From: Phialophora verrucosa | Lineage: Eukaryota; Ascomycota; Eurotiomycetes; Chaetothyriales; Herpotrichiellaceae | DNA: 64,000 nt | Direction of reading: 5' to 3' | NCBI GenBank assembly: GCA_002099365.1 | Contig: MSED01000015.1 | Location: forward strand, 2,852,001-2,916,000 | Shown: piece by piece, positions 1 to 10,512 of the stretch | Numbering within the stretch: position 1 is the first letter of the stretch | How the letters are laid out: every line of letters starts with the position of its first letter | Position numbers and translations under genes: made by a program | Notes under the pieces: generated by a model | Told to the model about the DNA's origin: nothing | Database searches by the model: none | The model's input: only the letters and a program-made list of their open reading frames with translations

Positions 1-1046
1 TGCACCGCTGGAAACCAGATCACCTTCACCGGTGCAATGAGCCGCTTCTCTTGATCTCGTTCGGATAGCCATCCGCAAGCAAACCGTGTGCCGGACTTCC
101 ACTTCTTATGCAAAGACGGCGAAAGTCCCTGCGGTGTAAAACTCAGTGCTTTAAGCATGCTGTCCAAGGCGGTCTCTGTCCCCCAACAAGCGACCGTAGA
201 CATGTAACTGACATCCCAGGCCACACATCCCTGTGTGCCAGCGGCTCGATGACTAGGTCTGTAACTCTTCTCCGTCGGGCTCAACGGTATGGACATTCTC
301 CACAGTGGCTCTGTAGGCCGGGTCATGTGTGCACGCTTTGTGTGCCAAAGATGGGTCGGTAGCCATGTCTTGTTGACCTGCCGTCTCTTGTACTTGGTCG
401 TGGCTTTGGGAAATTCCGACAGTGTGTTCTTCTTCAGGCGAGGTACACGTGAAGCTAGCACATGTTTGGCAGGGTCCAGCTGCTGAGCATTCGCCTTTGC
501 TTCCTTTTTCTTCTGCCGGACTGTCTTGCGGCCCTGGTTCAGCCTCTGCAAGGCTCGAGCCGTGTCGAGTCTTATTCTCAGCTTTCGCGAAGGAGTCCGT
601 GTTCGTTTGGTGACTGTGGGCGTGTTGTCTTCTTTCATCTATCACCATCCTGGTCAGCTAACGTCAGTACGCAGCGTCTCGTGCTAGGGATATATGGAAC
701 GCACCTCACGTTCTGCCCTCCTTCGCAATCGTCGGGGTACCTTTTTCGCATTATGGCTTGCAGTCCTCCTTCGCATGTGCCTTGGTACTTGTTGGAATGC
801 GCGTGTACTCAAGGATTTCCTTGCATTTCGCATGTTCTTCTCCAAAGCTGCGATTTCGAACTCTCTGGCCTTGATAAATGCCGGAATATTGAGTTCCCCA
901 GTCGCAGACACAGCGGCATCGGGCCGCTGCACAGAGATCGCTCGAGCATCATGATATTTCTGTCTCTTGCGTGAGTCTGACGACTGCACAGGCTTATTGA
1001 AGCCTAGCTTACGCTTTTGCCCGGCTTGCTGTGTCGAGGGAGCCAT
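1..1046 (-). CDS. POP1: RNase P/MRP protein subunit Pop1, N-terminal part (gene runs off the left edge)
   Basis: Pop1 is the largest protein subunit of nuclear RNase P and RNase MRP, which process tRNA 5' ends and pre-rRNA. Exon 1 (1046-705) carries the family's N-terminal signature, including the stretches REFEIAALEKN and RAFQQVPRHMRRRTASHN. A 66-nt intron (704-639, donor GTGCGT, acceptor GATAG) joins it in frame to exon 2, which stays open from 638 to base 1. Exon 2 contains MKEDNTPTVTKRTRTPSR and then LPTHLWHTKRAHM, both typical of the Pop1 N-terminal domain. Removing the intron avoids an immediate stop at the donor. ATG 1046 (MAPSTQQ) is preferred; an in-frame ATG at 1073 would add nine residues. 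The C-terminal half, including the POPLD domain, lies outside the window. Confidence 0.93.
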
Positions 1047-1489
1047 GGCGGGGGATGCCAGATTCCCTCTCATTCAGTCGCGCTGCGCGTTGGATTCTTG
1101 TCATAAGCACTTGAATTTTACTCGGAAATTGACGTCATTTCAAACTACGGGGGAGCAAAGGGACGTGCCCATGTGTGATATTCTCGACATTCCTGCGAAA
1201 ATACGACCTATAATATGCATTTGTGTACGGCTCGATTTATTGTACATCCTGGAGGAATGTTCCAGTATCAGCACCGGCGGTGCTGTGGAAGTTACAGCAG
1301 CCTCGACAGCATATCCGCTGTATTAAGGAGTTTGCGGTCCCAGGAGATGGAGGGACAATGATTTGGGAACCCTGTCAGGCATTCGTTGGAAGTGGATGGC
1401 CAGCTGCGTCTGGAACCCCAACAAGTGGCTGGTATCAGGAAATACGGCGCGTCATCGCCTGGACATCGGGCCATGATTCAACCTCTGTA
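1047..1489. other. Intergenic, no gene seen
   Basis: This stretch holds the POP1 upstream region and the downstream side of the decayed regulator gene. I see no convincing coding signal or repeat. Confidence 0.5.
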
Positions 1490-2662
1490 AAGGCCTCGAA
1501 GAACAACGGCCCAAGTGCCATTGCGCGAGGTGCCGGCGGGGTCTACACGCTCCAGGATCTCAACACAGTCATATATACCCAGATCAAGCGTATTCTTTCC
1601 TACGGGCTTCATGCAGTTTGGACGGAAGTGGTGCCAACAACTTTGCATATTGACCCACTATGATTGTGCGTACCAGAGTGAACATTATCAAACCAAAAAC
1701 CAAGTGCTTCTTCAAGCCATGTCCAGTGCGATGATTGGAGACATCCACGTACCTCGACAAGACCCGGGTACTCCTGACCATCACGTAAGAGCGGGTATTT
1801 TCATGTTTCTGAGCCCCGGGCTTCATTGTCAAGTTTGGATAGGAAAACCGCGCTTACTCTTGAAAGGATCCTTAGGGCGTCGACTCCTAGATTACCCTGA
1901 GCAACTATTTCGGCAAGCCCCGGCGGCGCCTTCGCAATCAAATTAAGGATGTCTTCAGCGAGCGGGAGCCGTGGGTATGTCCGCAGGCGGTTGCGCTGTG
2001 TGAGGACCATAATGTTCCTTTCTCGTTCTCGAGCATCCAAAAGTAGTCAAACTGGACAGAGAAAGCTTTGACGAGTCCGCTCAACCCCATATTATCGAGC
2101 CCACCTTTCAGCGCGACAATGAGTGCTAAGTCTTCCCGGTTGGCAATCCCGTCTCCTCGGTATAAAACATGCCAAGGCCAACACGGTCATCAGTGTACCA
2201 TCAGTGGGGGACCCTCAAGGTCAGAAAGCCGCTTCCGCAATATTGATACGGCTTTGGACCGGTGATATATGACTTCTGGAGATGCTTTAGCCGCCTGGTG
2301 CTTGTCCCGTTTCAAGGTAAGCTTGCGATAGGGCAACATTTCCATGGTGTGCACTTTCTTGGGACAGGATCAATAACAGATAGATCCAGATCATCAGCTG
2401 CCAAAAGCATTGGTTCCACAAGGGGTGAGGTCGCCTGGGTGTAATTGTCCACGGCATAGGAGACACATGGCGTTTATTGGCCCGGAAAGGATTTGAAAGG
2501 ATCAATCCTTGTACCGCTGAAGCTGACTGCTAAGGGCGAGGCTGGCTGAGACCATTGGGGATCGGGCGTCTCAGCGGGTATGGTGAGTTCGACTTTCTCC
2601 CACGTTTTCGCTCTGGCCTACTGTCGCGCCCTCGTTATGGCCGACTCGGTTCTGTATTTGCT
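1490..2662 (-). pseudogene. Decayed fungal regulator of the DUF3468/tachykinin-like (Zn2Cys6-associated) family
   Basis: The minus strand carries family-like segments in the right order but in shifting frames. Segment 1 (2662-2312) reads ...FSGTRIDPFKSFPGQ and ...SYAVDNYTQATSPLVEP, matching the 'DPF-N/K-SFP' entry motif of the family, but it holds in-frame stops at 2618-2620 (TAG), 2474-2476 (TAA) and 2312-2314 (TGA). Segment 2 (about 2165-2010) reads IANREDLALIVALKGGL followed by DNMGLSGLVKAF, the usual 'KGGL..LG' helix region. Segment 3 (about 1985-1845), in another frame, reads LPLAEDILNLIAKAPPGL and AEIVAQGNLGVDALRILS, the 'LP.G...L...G.LS' block. Segment 4 (about 1720-1490) has a helix-rich tail. 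No plausible intron removes the frame change between segments 2 and 3, which are only about 25 nt apart. I therefore call it a pseudogene. The family match is from memory of the family pattern, not a search. Confidence 0.6.
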
Positions 2663-4186
2663 TAAGATGTGAAACTTTACGGCCCTCCGGTGCGAGGCAC
2701 TATGGTCGGGGTTTCAATAGTTGAGGGAAGTGAATTCGTTGGTTATTCTGTGTATCAGAGCGGACATGATCGAGCCCTGCCGCGCATCATGCCAGGGACC
2801 ACGATACATTCACCCGGGTCAAGCCCCTCACACGGGTTCGTTTGCGAGGCCAAATGCCGGTTGTCTGCAGACGAGAATTAAAGGAGTATAGTGTGATAAC
2901 ATTTTAATGCCGACATTTCGACTCGCATTGGCTGGAAAGGATATAACGCCGATACCGAAGGCTAACCACCATGGTAATTCCTCGGATGTGTATTGGTCTG
3001 TAACTCGTGCACTCGCGGTATGGGGAAGCTCGAGCAACGAGGAAATTCAGGGTTCCAGGGCGTAAGATGACAGGAAAATATCGGAATTTGGGCTTCGGAC
3101 GATACCAACTGAGACGGAGTCGATAATGCAAATACCGCGAGTACAGTAAGGAAGGTGCAAAAGAACCTACCAAGAAGGTGAGAGGTGTTAACTGCGGAGG
3201 GTCTAGTGCAGTCCGAGCTCACTAAGACACCACAGGAGGGGGATGATGAATGACTAATGGGCGCACCTTTCCACAAAGCCCTTAGCCCAACAATCCCCGT
3301 GGACCCCTCGGCGGTATCCCTTCCTTTTCAGCCGCCCTCTCGATTTTCCCATCAAACAGCCTCAGCAAAGCAAGAGTATACGAGGACAAACTGTTGGATA
3401 GTACGTGCAAAACCCTCTATTGACCTTCCCTCGAGTGCTCGCGAGACGGGAAGTCGCCGGTCAAGACTTCTTCACAGTGTCTTGCTGCAAAGGGCATGTG
3501 CCGTTCTTCAATCCTTGTGCAGAGATACTCGCATTTGCGATGTTTATTTCGGGACACTCCGTGGTTGCATGCTATGTAAGTTTCCTGCAGGGCTGCAACG
3601 ATCGGCAGACGACGTGCGATCGCCTTTTTGAAGCGACTTCGCTCGAGCACTTTAAAGAGCATACTAGAGCTGTGCGAACGCCATTATGTTGTTAAAAGGT
3701 AACACTGTTGCCCCTCAAAGCTAATGCAGTTTCCGAAGAGGCTGGAATTATCTGTCTTCCCCGCCGAGGGACTGTGCTTTACCATTTCGGGGAGCGCGCT
3801 CCAGGAGGCCGATTGGCGGTGACATTCCCATCACGAAGTTGGTGGACTGCCGTCAGTATTACTAAAGATCTGTGGATGCCAGCACATGTAACAGTCACAC
3901 CAATTGTGCCTACCGCTGCATACCTCCGTCTTATGTAAACAGCGCCATCTGCAGGCGCAATCAACCCCGATACAACAGTCGCAGTCGGTATCAAGAAGAT
4001 AAGGAGACTATGAACCCCCTTCCATCACGTTCAATCGTCAGCATTCGCAGCACACCGAACTCAACTGCTCTGGCATCAAGGCCTGAAACGTACGCAACAC
4101 GGCACAAGCGACTTGATCTCGAACAGCGCGCCCGCACGGACGACCACCGCATCCCAGACGTTTCTCAACGAGCAACCGATCGAGCG
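2663..4186. other. Intergenic, no gene seen
   Basis: About 1.5 kb between the decayed regulator and the bZIP gene. Open frames here are short, rich in Arg/Ser/Pro and match nothing I know. The 3' part should hold the bZIP promoter and 5' UTR. Confidence 0.45.
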
Positions 4187-5272
4187 ATGGACTATTTCAC
4201 CGCCGCCCACCGTGGCTCATATTACCCGACACCAGAGGCCGCTTCATCCAGTGCGAGTTCTCCCGATGTGAGTCTCAAAGCCCGTACTTTGCGCACACAG
4301 AGATCCCATGCGACAAATCGCCATCTCATTGATGCCTTATCTGTCGACCGTTCACGCACGCCCAGTGGGACTAACCACAGGCGCCGAATAGAATATAAAT
4401 GACCGTCTCCGCTTCGGTAGCATTGAACCTGGGTTTTTCCCTCCCGATCAGACGTGGGACCCTGTAGACGTATCGTCTCTCACTGCTATCACCGACTTTG
4501 GCGACCAATCCCTTCGCCAAACAAGCCAACCTCCGTCAACAGACTCGGAGCAGACGATCGTCCCTCCATCAAAAATAGTGAGAACTTCCCTCCCCTCCAA
4601 CTCGCATGTGACCGGGCAGCTCTCTCTTTCCCCCATCGGCTCAAGATCGCTTCCCTTGTCGGAGCCCAGCCCAGCTTTAACCACTCCAGAAGCTTCAATA
4701 TTACATACACATCATCCCGATCGCAATCACAATCACTCAATACTAACCCAACCTGTCAGAGACGAAGAGCCCAAAACCGCGCCTCCCAGCGCGCCTTCCG
4801 CGAACGAAAAGAACGCCACGTCAAGGGCCTGGAAACCCAGCTCGAACTGCTCAATGAGAAACACCAGGATTTGCTGTGCAGCTACAACAAACAGTCTGAC
4901 AGCATGATGAAGCTGAACCGGAAAATCGAGAAATTGACGGCCGATTTAAAGACCCTGAAATCATCGCCCCTGGTAACGTCAACGACGACGCCAGACCCGC
5001 AGTACTTCGGCGAAGGAGGAGGGCCAGGAAGGCCACGAGAGAGACTTCACGTCGGGAGGAATGCACACTTTGGCGGGCCGGACAAGTTCGATGCATTTTC
5101 GTTCACGAGTCATCCCTCGGTACCGCCGCCGTCGATGCCGTACGATGGCTATCAATTGGGATTGGACGGCACGATTGTCAATGCGACGGACGCGACAAGT
5201 CCAGCCGTCGGCGGCCTGGCAGCCAGTAGTAGTCACTTACCGGACTTTGAGGATCTGTTGCAGATGCCCTGA
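4187..5272 (+). CDS. AP-1-like bZIP transcription factor
   Basis: Predicted nuclear DNA-binding regulator of 259 residues in three exons: 4187-4267, 4392-4577 and 4760-5272, with introns 4268-4391 (GTGAGT...GAATAG) and 4578-4759 (GTGAGA...TGTCAG, with an ACTAAC branch site). All junctions fall between codons. The short first exon starts MDYFTAAHRGSYYPTPEA, the usual form of this Pezizomycotina bZIP group. Exon 3 opens exactly with the basic region, RRRAQNRASQRAFRERKER (residues 90-108), followed by a leucine-zipper-like coiled coil to about residue 150. The signature NRASQRAFR is the Pap1/Yap1 type with Ser in place of the second Ala. I see no C-terminal cysteine-rich domain like that of Yap1, so redox sensing cannot be assumed. 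It is convergent with the peroxiredoxin gene. The target genes are unknown. Confidence 0.87.
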
Positions 5273-6032
5273 CCGGTGCTTTTGCCAGGGGCTTGAAATA
5301 ATGATGAACATTGATGTTGGGATATGCATGGATATCCACGATACTCAATACCAACACAGATTTCATTCAACGATGCCGCTATGTCTGAGCAAAGCATGTG
5401 GTTGGCCGACGGTTTTCTATGTCTATTGCATCTATACCGCCATTCAACCCCAGTCAGCGGCAACAGAGGCGCTACAATAGCATGGCTCGAGCTGATTTCA
5501 CCATTGCATCACCATGCAGCTCTGCGGTCCGGGAGAGAGAAGCGGCGCGCGAGCTCCTTCTAACTTATTGGGGGTGTGTTGCACGGGCATGCGTGATCCA
5601 ACTTGACTCGCCGCAACAAAGTTACGTGTGCCATCCTATCTGCCTTTCTCGCGAGCCGGGATCATAGCTTTGAAAGAACGGCTTGTGCTCCGGAAACCTA
5701 GCGCATGCGTGCATCGCGTTAGCCCTGGCTCGCAAACGGGGTGGCGATCGGAATAATTGATATCTCATCTAAGCGTGCAGAGAAGACTGGGGATATAGTG
5801 TTCTGGAAAACACCCGGATGAGAAAGCACAGGGTTCTGGAAAACATGGTTTGTGTCCGACCAAACAGATGCACAGGGACCCCGTCTTCAATTAAAGCGAG
5901 ACGCATTGCGGCGGGGACTCGCCGCTCATAGTCAGACCAGGAAAAGCCGCTGCGCAAGTCACATTCACACCCCTGCAAGTCCAATCGCCTAGTATTGGAT
6001 TTGCAGCACGAGCAGAAGGCGGAGGGACTCAC
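5273..6032. other. Convergent intergenic region, includes the unresolved 3' end of the peroxiredoxin
   Basis: This lies between the bZIP stop and the last certain peroxiredoxin exon. The final dozen or so peroxiredoxin residues should be encoded near 5990-5940 on the minus strand. Nothing else is supported here. Confidence 0.5.
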
Positions 6033-6782
6033 CGTAACATCCCGGCCAGGTTCCTTCTCCGCGTATACAATCTTCCCGTGGTCTATCACGATGGCGTATC
6101 GAGCCGTGCGCTCACCCAGGTTCCAGCCGATAGACTTGGAGAATTTTGTTTCGGGATCCGAGAGGAAGAGCTGAACAGGACACCAATTAGTAAGGGTCTT
6201 CTTAAGAATGATATGGCGACGATAGGCGGAAATCCTTCCTCGTAGGTCTTTGATAAGACGATTATTAGGCCACGACTGGATTTCGACCCCCTGCCTGAGT
6301 CGTGCCGCAAGGTATATGTCCTCCTCGATGTACTCGCCGCTGCAACCACAAGTGGGGGACGCGAAAGGGACTTACAATCTCGTCTTTGATACCATTCGCC
6401 TTGCCCCAGGCACTCATCACAAAGGCATCATTGAATGCGAGGACGGCCACGATATCAACGCTTTTGCCCTTGATTTCCTGCAAGGCTTGGATGTATCCCG
6501 GCAGATGTCTCACAGAGCAACCGGGCGTAAAGGCGCCAGGGACGGCGAAGAGCACAACTTTCTTATCTGCCCATTCCTTGCTGGCGTTGTATGTCTGGGG
6601 GATGCCGCACGAGGTTATGTCCGCGGACTCGGGGGTATAAGGAATGTACCTGTAGGTACAGAAGAGGAAAAGTCAGCAAGATATATGCATGCTGCGGACA
6701 CGAAGGTGAGGATGGGGTTGGTTGAAGCGTACGAGAAGACGACATCGTCGGGGAATTGGTCTCCCTCCTTGAGGCCAGTCAT
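6033..6782 (-). CDS. Peroxiredoxin, Prx5/PMP20 (Asp f 3-like) family; last exon unresolved
   Basis: Thiol peroxidase that reduces hydrogen peroxide and alkyl hydroperoxides. Three exons are clear: 6782-6733, 6649-6376 and 6170-6033, with introns 6732-6650 (GTACGC...CTACAG), 6375-6171 (GTAAGT...TTCAG) and a third donor GTGAGT at 6032. The product starts [18 protein letters not shown]. The peroxidatic cysteine lies in [17 protein letters not shown], and [15 protein letters not shown] and [18 protein letters not shown] are family hallmarks. The three exons give 154 residues; relatives have about 167, so roughly 12 are missing. A fitting tail ([12 protein letters not shown]) is present just after a TTGCAG acceptor near 5989, but it is in the wrong phase by one base. 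Either the tail is frameshifted or an unusual splice is used. A TTACTAA in intron 2 is its branch site. Confidence 0.88.
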
Positions 6783-7975
6783 CTTCGAACGTTAAGTAAT
6801 TAATCCTGGATTGGTAAGTCGAGAGTCAGTGATATGTCGTGTTCGCGGCACTGTACAAACCTTTCACCTGAGGCACTTCAATTTGAATAAAGCGTGCGAA
6901 ATATCTTCTCCGAAGCAGACTTCCTGGGCAAATGTTGCTGACTTGTTCTTCCTGTCCTGTTGCCCCTCAAATCACAAAAATAAACAGTGGAAAGCCGCGG
7001 CTGCTTGTGGCCGAACATTGGCCCCGCTAATCACGATGTCAGGATACCCCGCGATGGCACAATCACGGTGCATTCGGTGGGACTATTTTCCATCTTGCCG
7101 ATGTTCTGGACTCTTGAGTACCGGTACGAAGTACCGACTCGAAAACTCGCGCTGCTGTTGTCACTTCATGCTGCTTGCTGCTTTCACCTTCTTGTCCTCA
7201 TCTGCGCAAAGCGGCATGGGCAGCAGCTGGACGACATTGCTCCGCTTGAGTGCTTCAGCCGGCCGTCTTTCTGCCCGCTCGAGGCCCTTCGCTGTAACTT
7301 TAAAGTGCTGGTTTCCCGCCTGTCAAGGTTAGACCCCTTGCTGGTTTTGGTGATGGCCACGCGTAATCGATCTGACTGGCTCGTTCGGGGCATTGTAAAA
7401 GCGTCCCTGATTTATGGCTCATGGATTCCATAACCGTCGAACCTGGCCATCACTCCCACAAATGAACCCAGTATAGTTGTTCCTGCTGCTCTTGGAAGGT
7501 GTCACTCACCTGCAGCAGTATGGAGCGACGAATTGCGACGCACTATTTGTCATGCTGCTTTTTGAGGTTCTCCTCCTTTTCACTTTTGAGTCCCGGACAT
7601 GCCGACAATGGCAGCTGGTGATTGGCCATCGTGACAAGGCTGATGTCGTCCGCAAAATGGCTTCGCGTTCTGGCCGGGGCAGCAGGAAGGTAAAATGAAT
7701 AGACTGCAAGCTGGATGCATGCAAGGAGCGGAATCAACATCTCAAGCGGCTTTCAGCGGGCGATGTGCTTCACGATGACTGCGGGACCTGGTGGAACTTC
7801 TAGAAGTATAATAGGCCTGCTGGAGGAAGCCGGCCACCAAGAGACTTTCTTTCAACATTCCAAAGGGTGTACTGGGAAGAGACTTCTTTCAATTCCAGCA
7901 CCGATCCCCAACCTCAAACCGTCGCTTTTGGCACACTTCTGAGCCCCAAACCATCAATTTCCAAAACCCCCCGAG
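6783..7975. other. Intergenic (divergent promoters), no gene seen
   Basis: About 1.2 kb shared upstream region of the peroxiredoxin (-) and the NTF2-like gene (+). Open frames of up to 170 codons here have a random-looking composition and no family resemblance. Confidence 0.45.
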
Positions 7976-8485
7976 ATGGCATCCCTCAAGCCCCCTTTCA
8001 GCCTGAAGACCGCGCACGAAAAGGTCAAATTCGCGCAGAATATGTGGAATTCATGTAACCCAGTGCAGGTCTCGAATGGCTACACCAGCGACTGCATTTG
8101 GCGCAACCGCGGGTCCTTCTTCAGAGGCACAGCCAAGATCCAGGAGTTTCTCACCAAGAAGTGGGAGAAGGAAGCATCGTACCGGCTAAGAAAGGAGTTG
8201 TTCGCCTTTACCGATGACAAAATCGCCGTGCAATTCTGGTACGAGTTTCAGGACAGGCATGACAACATGAAGTGGAAAAGATGCTACGGCTTGGAGGATT
8301 GGACTTTCGATCGCGAAAGCGGGAAGATGAGGAAGAGAATGATGAGTGGGAATGAAATCCTCCTTGGAAAGGACGGAGATGGTGTTGCTGTTCCCGAGGA
8401 GGACATCCAGGGAAGGTGGTTCGTTGACGGAGTCGACGTTGACGATGATAGTGTTACGGCCCAGATCACCGAGGCTCACTGGTAA
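7976..8485 (+). CDS. DUF1348 family, NTF2/SnoaL-like protein
   Basis: Single-exon gene of 169 residues starting MASLKPPFSLKTAHEKVKF. The order of motifs is that of DUF1348 (COG3558) proteins: the N-terminal 'F....A..KV..A...WNS' helix, then GYTSDCIWRNRGSFFRG, FLTKKWEKEASYRLRKEL, and the beta strands DKIAVQFWYEFQD and RCYGLEDWTFD. Members are small cytosolic proteins with the NTF2-like alpha+beta cone fold; the substrate is not established. The C-terminus here is longer than in bacterial relatives and ends in an Asp/Glu-rich stretch (about residues 145-165). The gene lies about 510 bp ahead of ERD1 on the same strand, and I see no sign that they work together. Confidence 0.85.
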   Translation: MASLKPPFSLKTAHEKVKFAQNMWNSCNPVQVSNGYTSDCIWRNRGSFFRGTAKIQEFLTKKWEKEASYRLRKELFAFTDDKIAVQFWYEFQDRHDNMKWKRCYGLEDWTFDRESGKMRKRMMSGNEILLGKDGDGVAVPEEDIQGRWFVDGVDVDDDSVTAQITEAHW

Positions 8486-8997
8486 TGTGTGTCAAGCTGA
8501 GGACGGGTTTGGAGGTCGAAAGTCGCTGTCGAGGTTGTAATGGAGCTGCTGTGGGGATGTATGGACTGTATCCCACGAAGTGCACGAGAGTAAATGGCGA
8601 GACTGGGGTTTGCAACACTACGCTAAATTGTGACAGCGAGGTGCGACAGCCAGGTGCGACAGCCAGGTGCGACAGCCAGGCGCGTCAGACAGGTGCAACA
8701 GAGGAAGTGTGATAGAATGGTGCACTACCGCACGAGTGACTCTTACATTGGCCCCGGGGTGGCTGTACACAAGTAACTCTGGCAGAAGTGTGGCAGAGGT
8801 TTAACCGAAGTTGCATGCGGTGAACTGCGTGCCAAGTTTCGTGTCCGTATACGTTGCCGCGAATGTCAAATGTTTGTCGGTCAACTTCCTTCAATTCTAA
8901 CAAGCCAAGCTATGATTCTCCCGCTTCAAAACACAGTATTCTCTTAGAACGCTCTTTTTCAGGACTTCTCCCGAAGCATGATCAACGTCTGCTGGTC
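8486..8997. other. Intergenic with a small tandem repeat
   Basis: About 510 bp between the NTF2-like gene and ERD1. The only structure seen is the 13-bp tandem repeat annotated separately. Confidence 0.5.
8641..8701. repeat. 13-bp tandem repeat, three perfect copies plus degenerate copies
   Basis: GTGCGACAGCCAG occurs at 8641-8653, 8654-8666 and 8667-8679, followed by a diverged copy (GCGCGTCAGACAG, 8680-8692) and a partial one (8693-8701). It starts about 155 bp downstream of the NTF2-like stop codon. It has no spacers, so it is not a CRISPR array. Confidence 0.95.
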
Positions 8998-10355
8998 ATG
9001 GACGGAGATGTGGCCGTGGAGCCTGAGGTGGACTCTTTCAGTCTGATTCTTCCGCTCCCTTATAGAGTCGCCATCATAATAGTTCTCGGTAAGCCTTGGA
9101 GCAGAGAGCGGAGGCACTTTTACTGATGCGCCGTAGGCGTATGGGCTTGGGGACTCAACCTGCACTATCTGCACCTCATCAAAATTGTAAGCTGAGAGGC
9201 CACCTCGTGCCAAGTTGGCATCCAATTGATCTTCTGCGCAGGATGTCCCAGCGTTGATCCGCTACCCTCCTCGTCAAGTCGCGCATCACCACTACTCAAC
9301 GTACCGTTTAGCCACCGTCCTCAGCATTCCCCTCGCTGCCTCGATCCTTCTGTACTGGGCTATTACCCGCGGCGACAAGGATGCGGTCCTTCGATGGCAG
9401 ATCCTGCCCCAGTCTTACCTTCTCCTCCTGGTGGTCTGTTTCCTGGTGCCTCTACGACGCATGTCACACTCGGGTCGGCAACGGTTCTTGAGTATATTGA
9501 AGAGAATCAGCCTCGGCGGATTGGCAGAAGTACAGGATGGAAAGTTTGGGGATATCTTGCTAGCCGACGTCCTCACCAGTTACGCAAAGGTGATGGGGGA
9601 TTTGTTCGTTTCAACATGCATGCTGTTCGATGCGACGACCGCTAGCACAGCGAAACCCAACCGATCATGTGGCGGCGTATTCTTGGTGCCCTTGATCATC
9701 AGTATACCTAGCGTGATTCGGCTTCGACAATGTCTGATCGAGTATTTCCGGGTGCGGAGACATCCAACGACGGCTTCTGGCTGGGGCGGGCAACATCTAG
9801 CCAATGCGCTTAAATACTCGAGTGCATTCCCGGTCATCATTTTGAGTGCTTTGCAACGAGGTTACGACCCAAACAAATTCCACATGAGCGAGGCGGGACT
9901 GTTCAGGCTTTGGTGAGCACAGTCTTTTCCTCGCATTCTGTTGTTCTAACGTGAGCAGGCTGTTGTTTGTATTTATCAATTCATTCTATTCGTTCTACTG
10001 GGACGTGGCAAAGGATTGGGACCTGTCCCTCTTCTCGTCGAGTCGGGAGAGAAATGATCCCGGACAACCCTGGGGTTTGCGACGTTACCGCTACTTCCAC
10101 GCCAAAGAGCTGTACTATATTGCCATCTTGATAGACTTTTTGCTACGGTGTACCTGGAGTTTCAAGCTCTCGCCGCATCTAGATCACTTCAATGATCTCG
10201 AGGGCGGGATATTTTTGATGGAGCTGTTGGAAGTTGTGAGGCGTTGGATGTGGATTTTCCTCCGGGTTGAGACGGAATGGGTGAGGAACAACAAAGGTCC
10301 CGCCTCAGACGATATTCTCCTGGGAGAGTTCGGGGGCAAGATAGATGAAGATTGA
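8998..10355 (+). CDS. ERD1: ERD1/EXS-domain multispanning membrane protein
   Basis: Predicted Golgi membrane protein of 402 residues. In yeast, Erd1 is needed for retention of luminal ER proteins and for Golgi glycosyltransferase recycling, and has been linked to phosphate recovery from the Golgi lumen. Four exons: 8998-9088, 9137-9186, 9242-9912 and 9959-10355, with introns of 48, 55 and 46 nt (GTAAGC, GTAAGC and GTGAGC donors). Exon 1 encodes MDGDVAVEPEVDSFSLILPL, which starts the first membrane segment, and exon 2 gives VWAWGLNLHYLHLIKI. The EXS signature follows in exons 3-4: KYSSAFPVII, FRLWLLFVFINSFYSFYWD and the tail FLRVETEWVRN. At least six hydrophobic segments are visible. The SPX domain of XPR1/SYG1 proteins is absent, which points to ERD1. 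The sphingolipid methyltransferase starts only 157 bp downstream. Confidence 0.9.
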
Positions 10356-10512
10356 GTGAGAGCAATGTGAAACTCGTTTGCGCCGCCCCGCTTTTCTATG
10401 CAAGGTACAAGGCAGCTCCGCAGCACATGCTCGGCCCACCGCTTATTTTCCCAAGTGTTCACCGCATGGTTCCTCGACTTCAGCATCTTCACTCAAACGC
10501 CCACCGACCACC

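Noticed and set aside
462..974. 170-codon plus-strand frame
   Set aside because: It is antisense to POP1, which has a clear family match on the minus strand across the same bases.
6183..6192. TTACTAA (Yap1-type response element) near the peroxiredoxin gene
   Set aside because: It lies inside intron 2 at the distance expected of the branch point (CTTACTAAT, about 15 nt from the acceptor), so it is explained by splicing.
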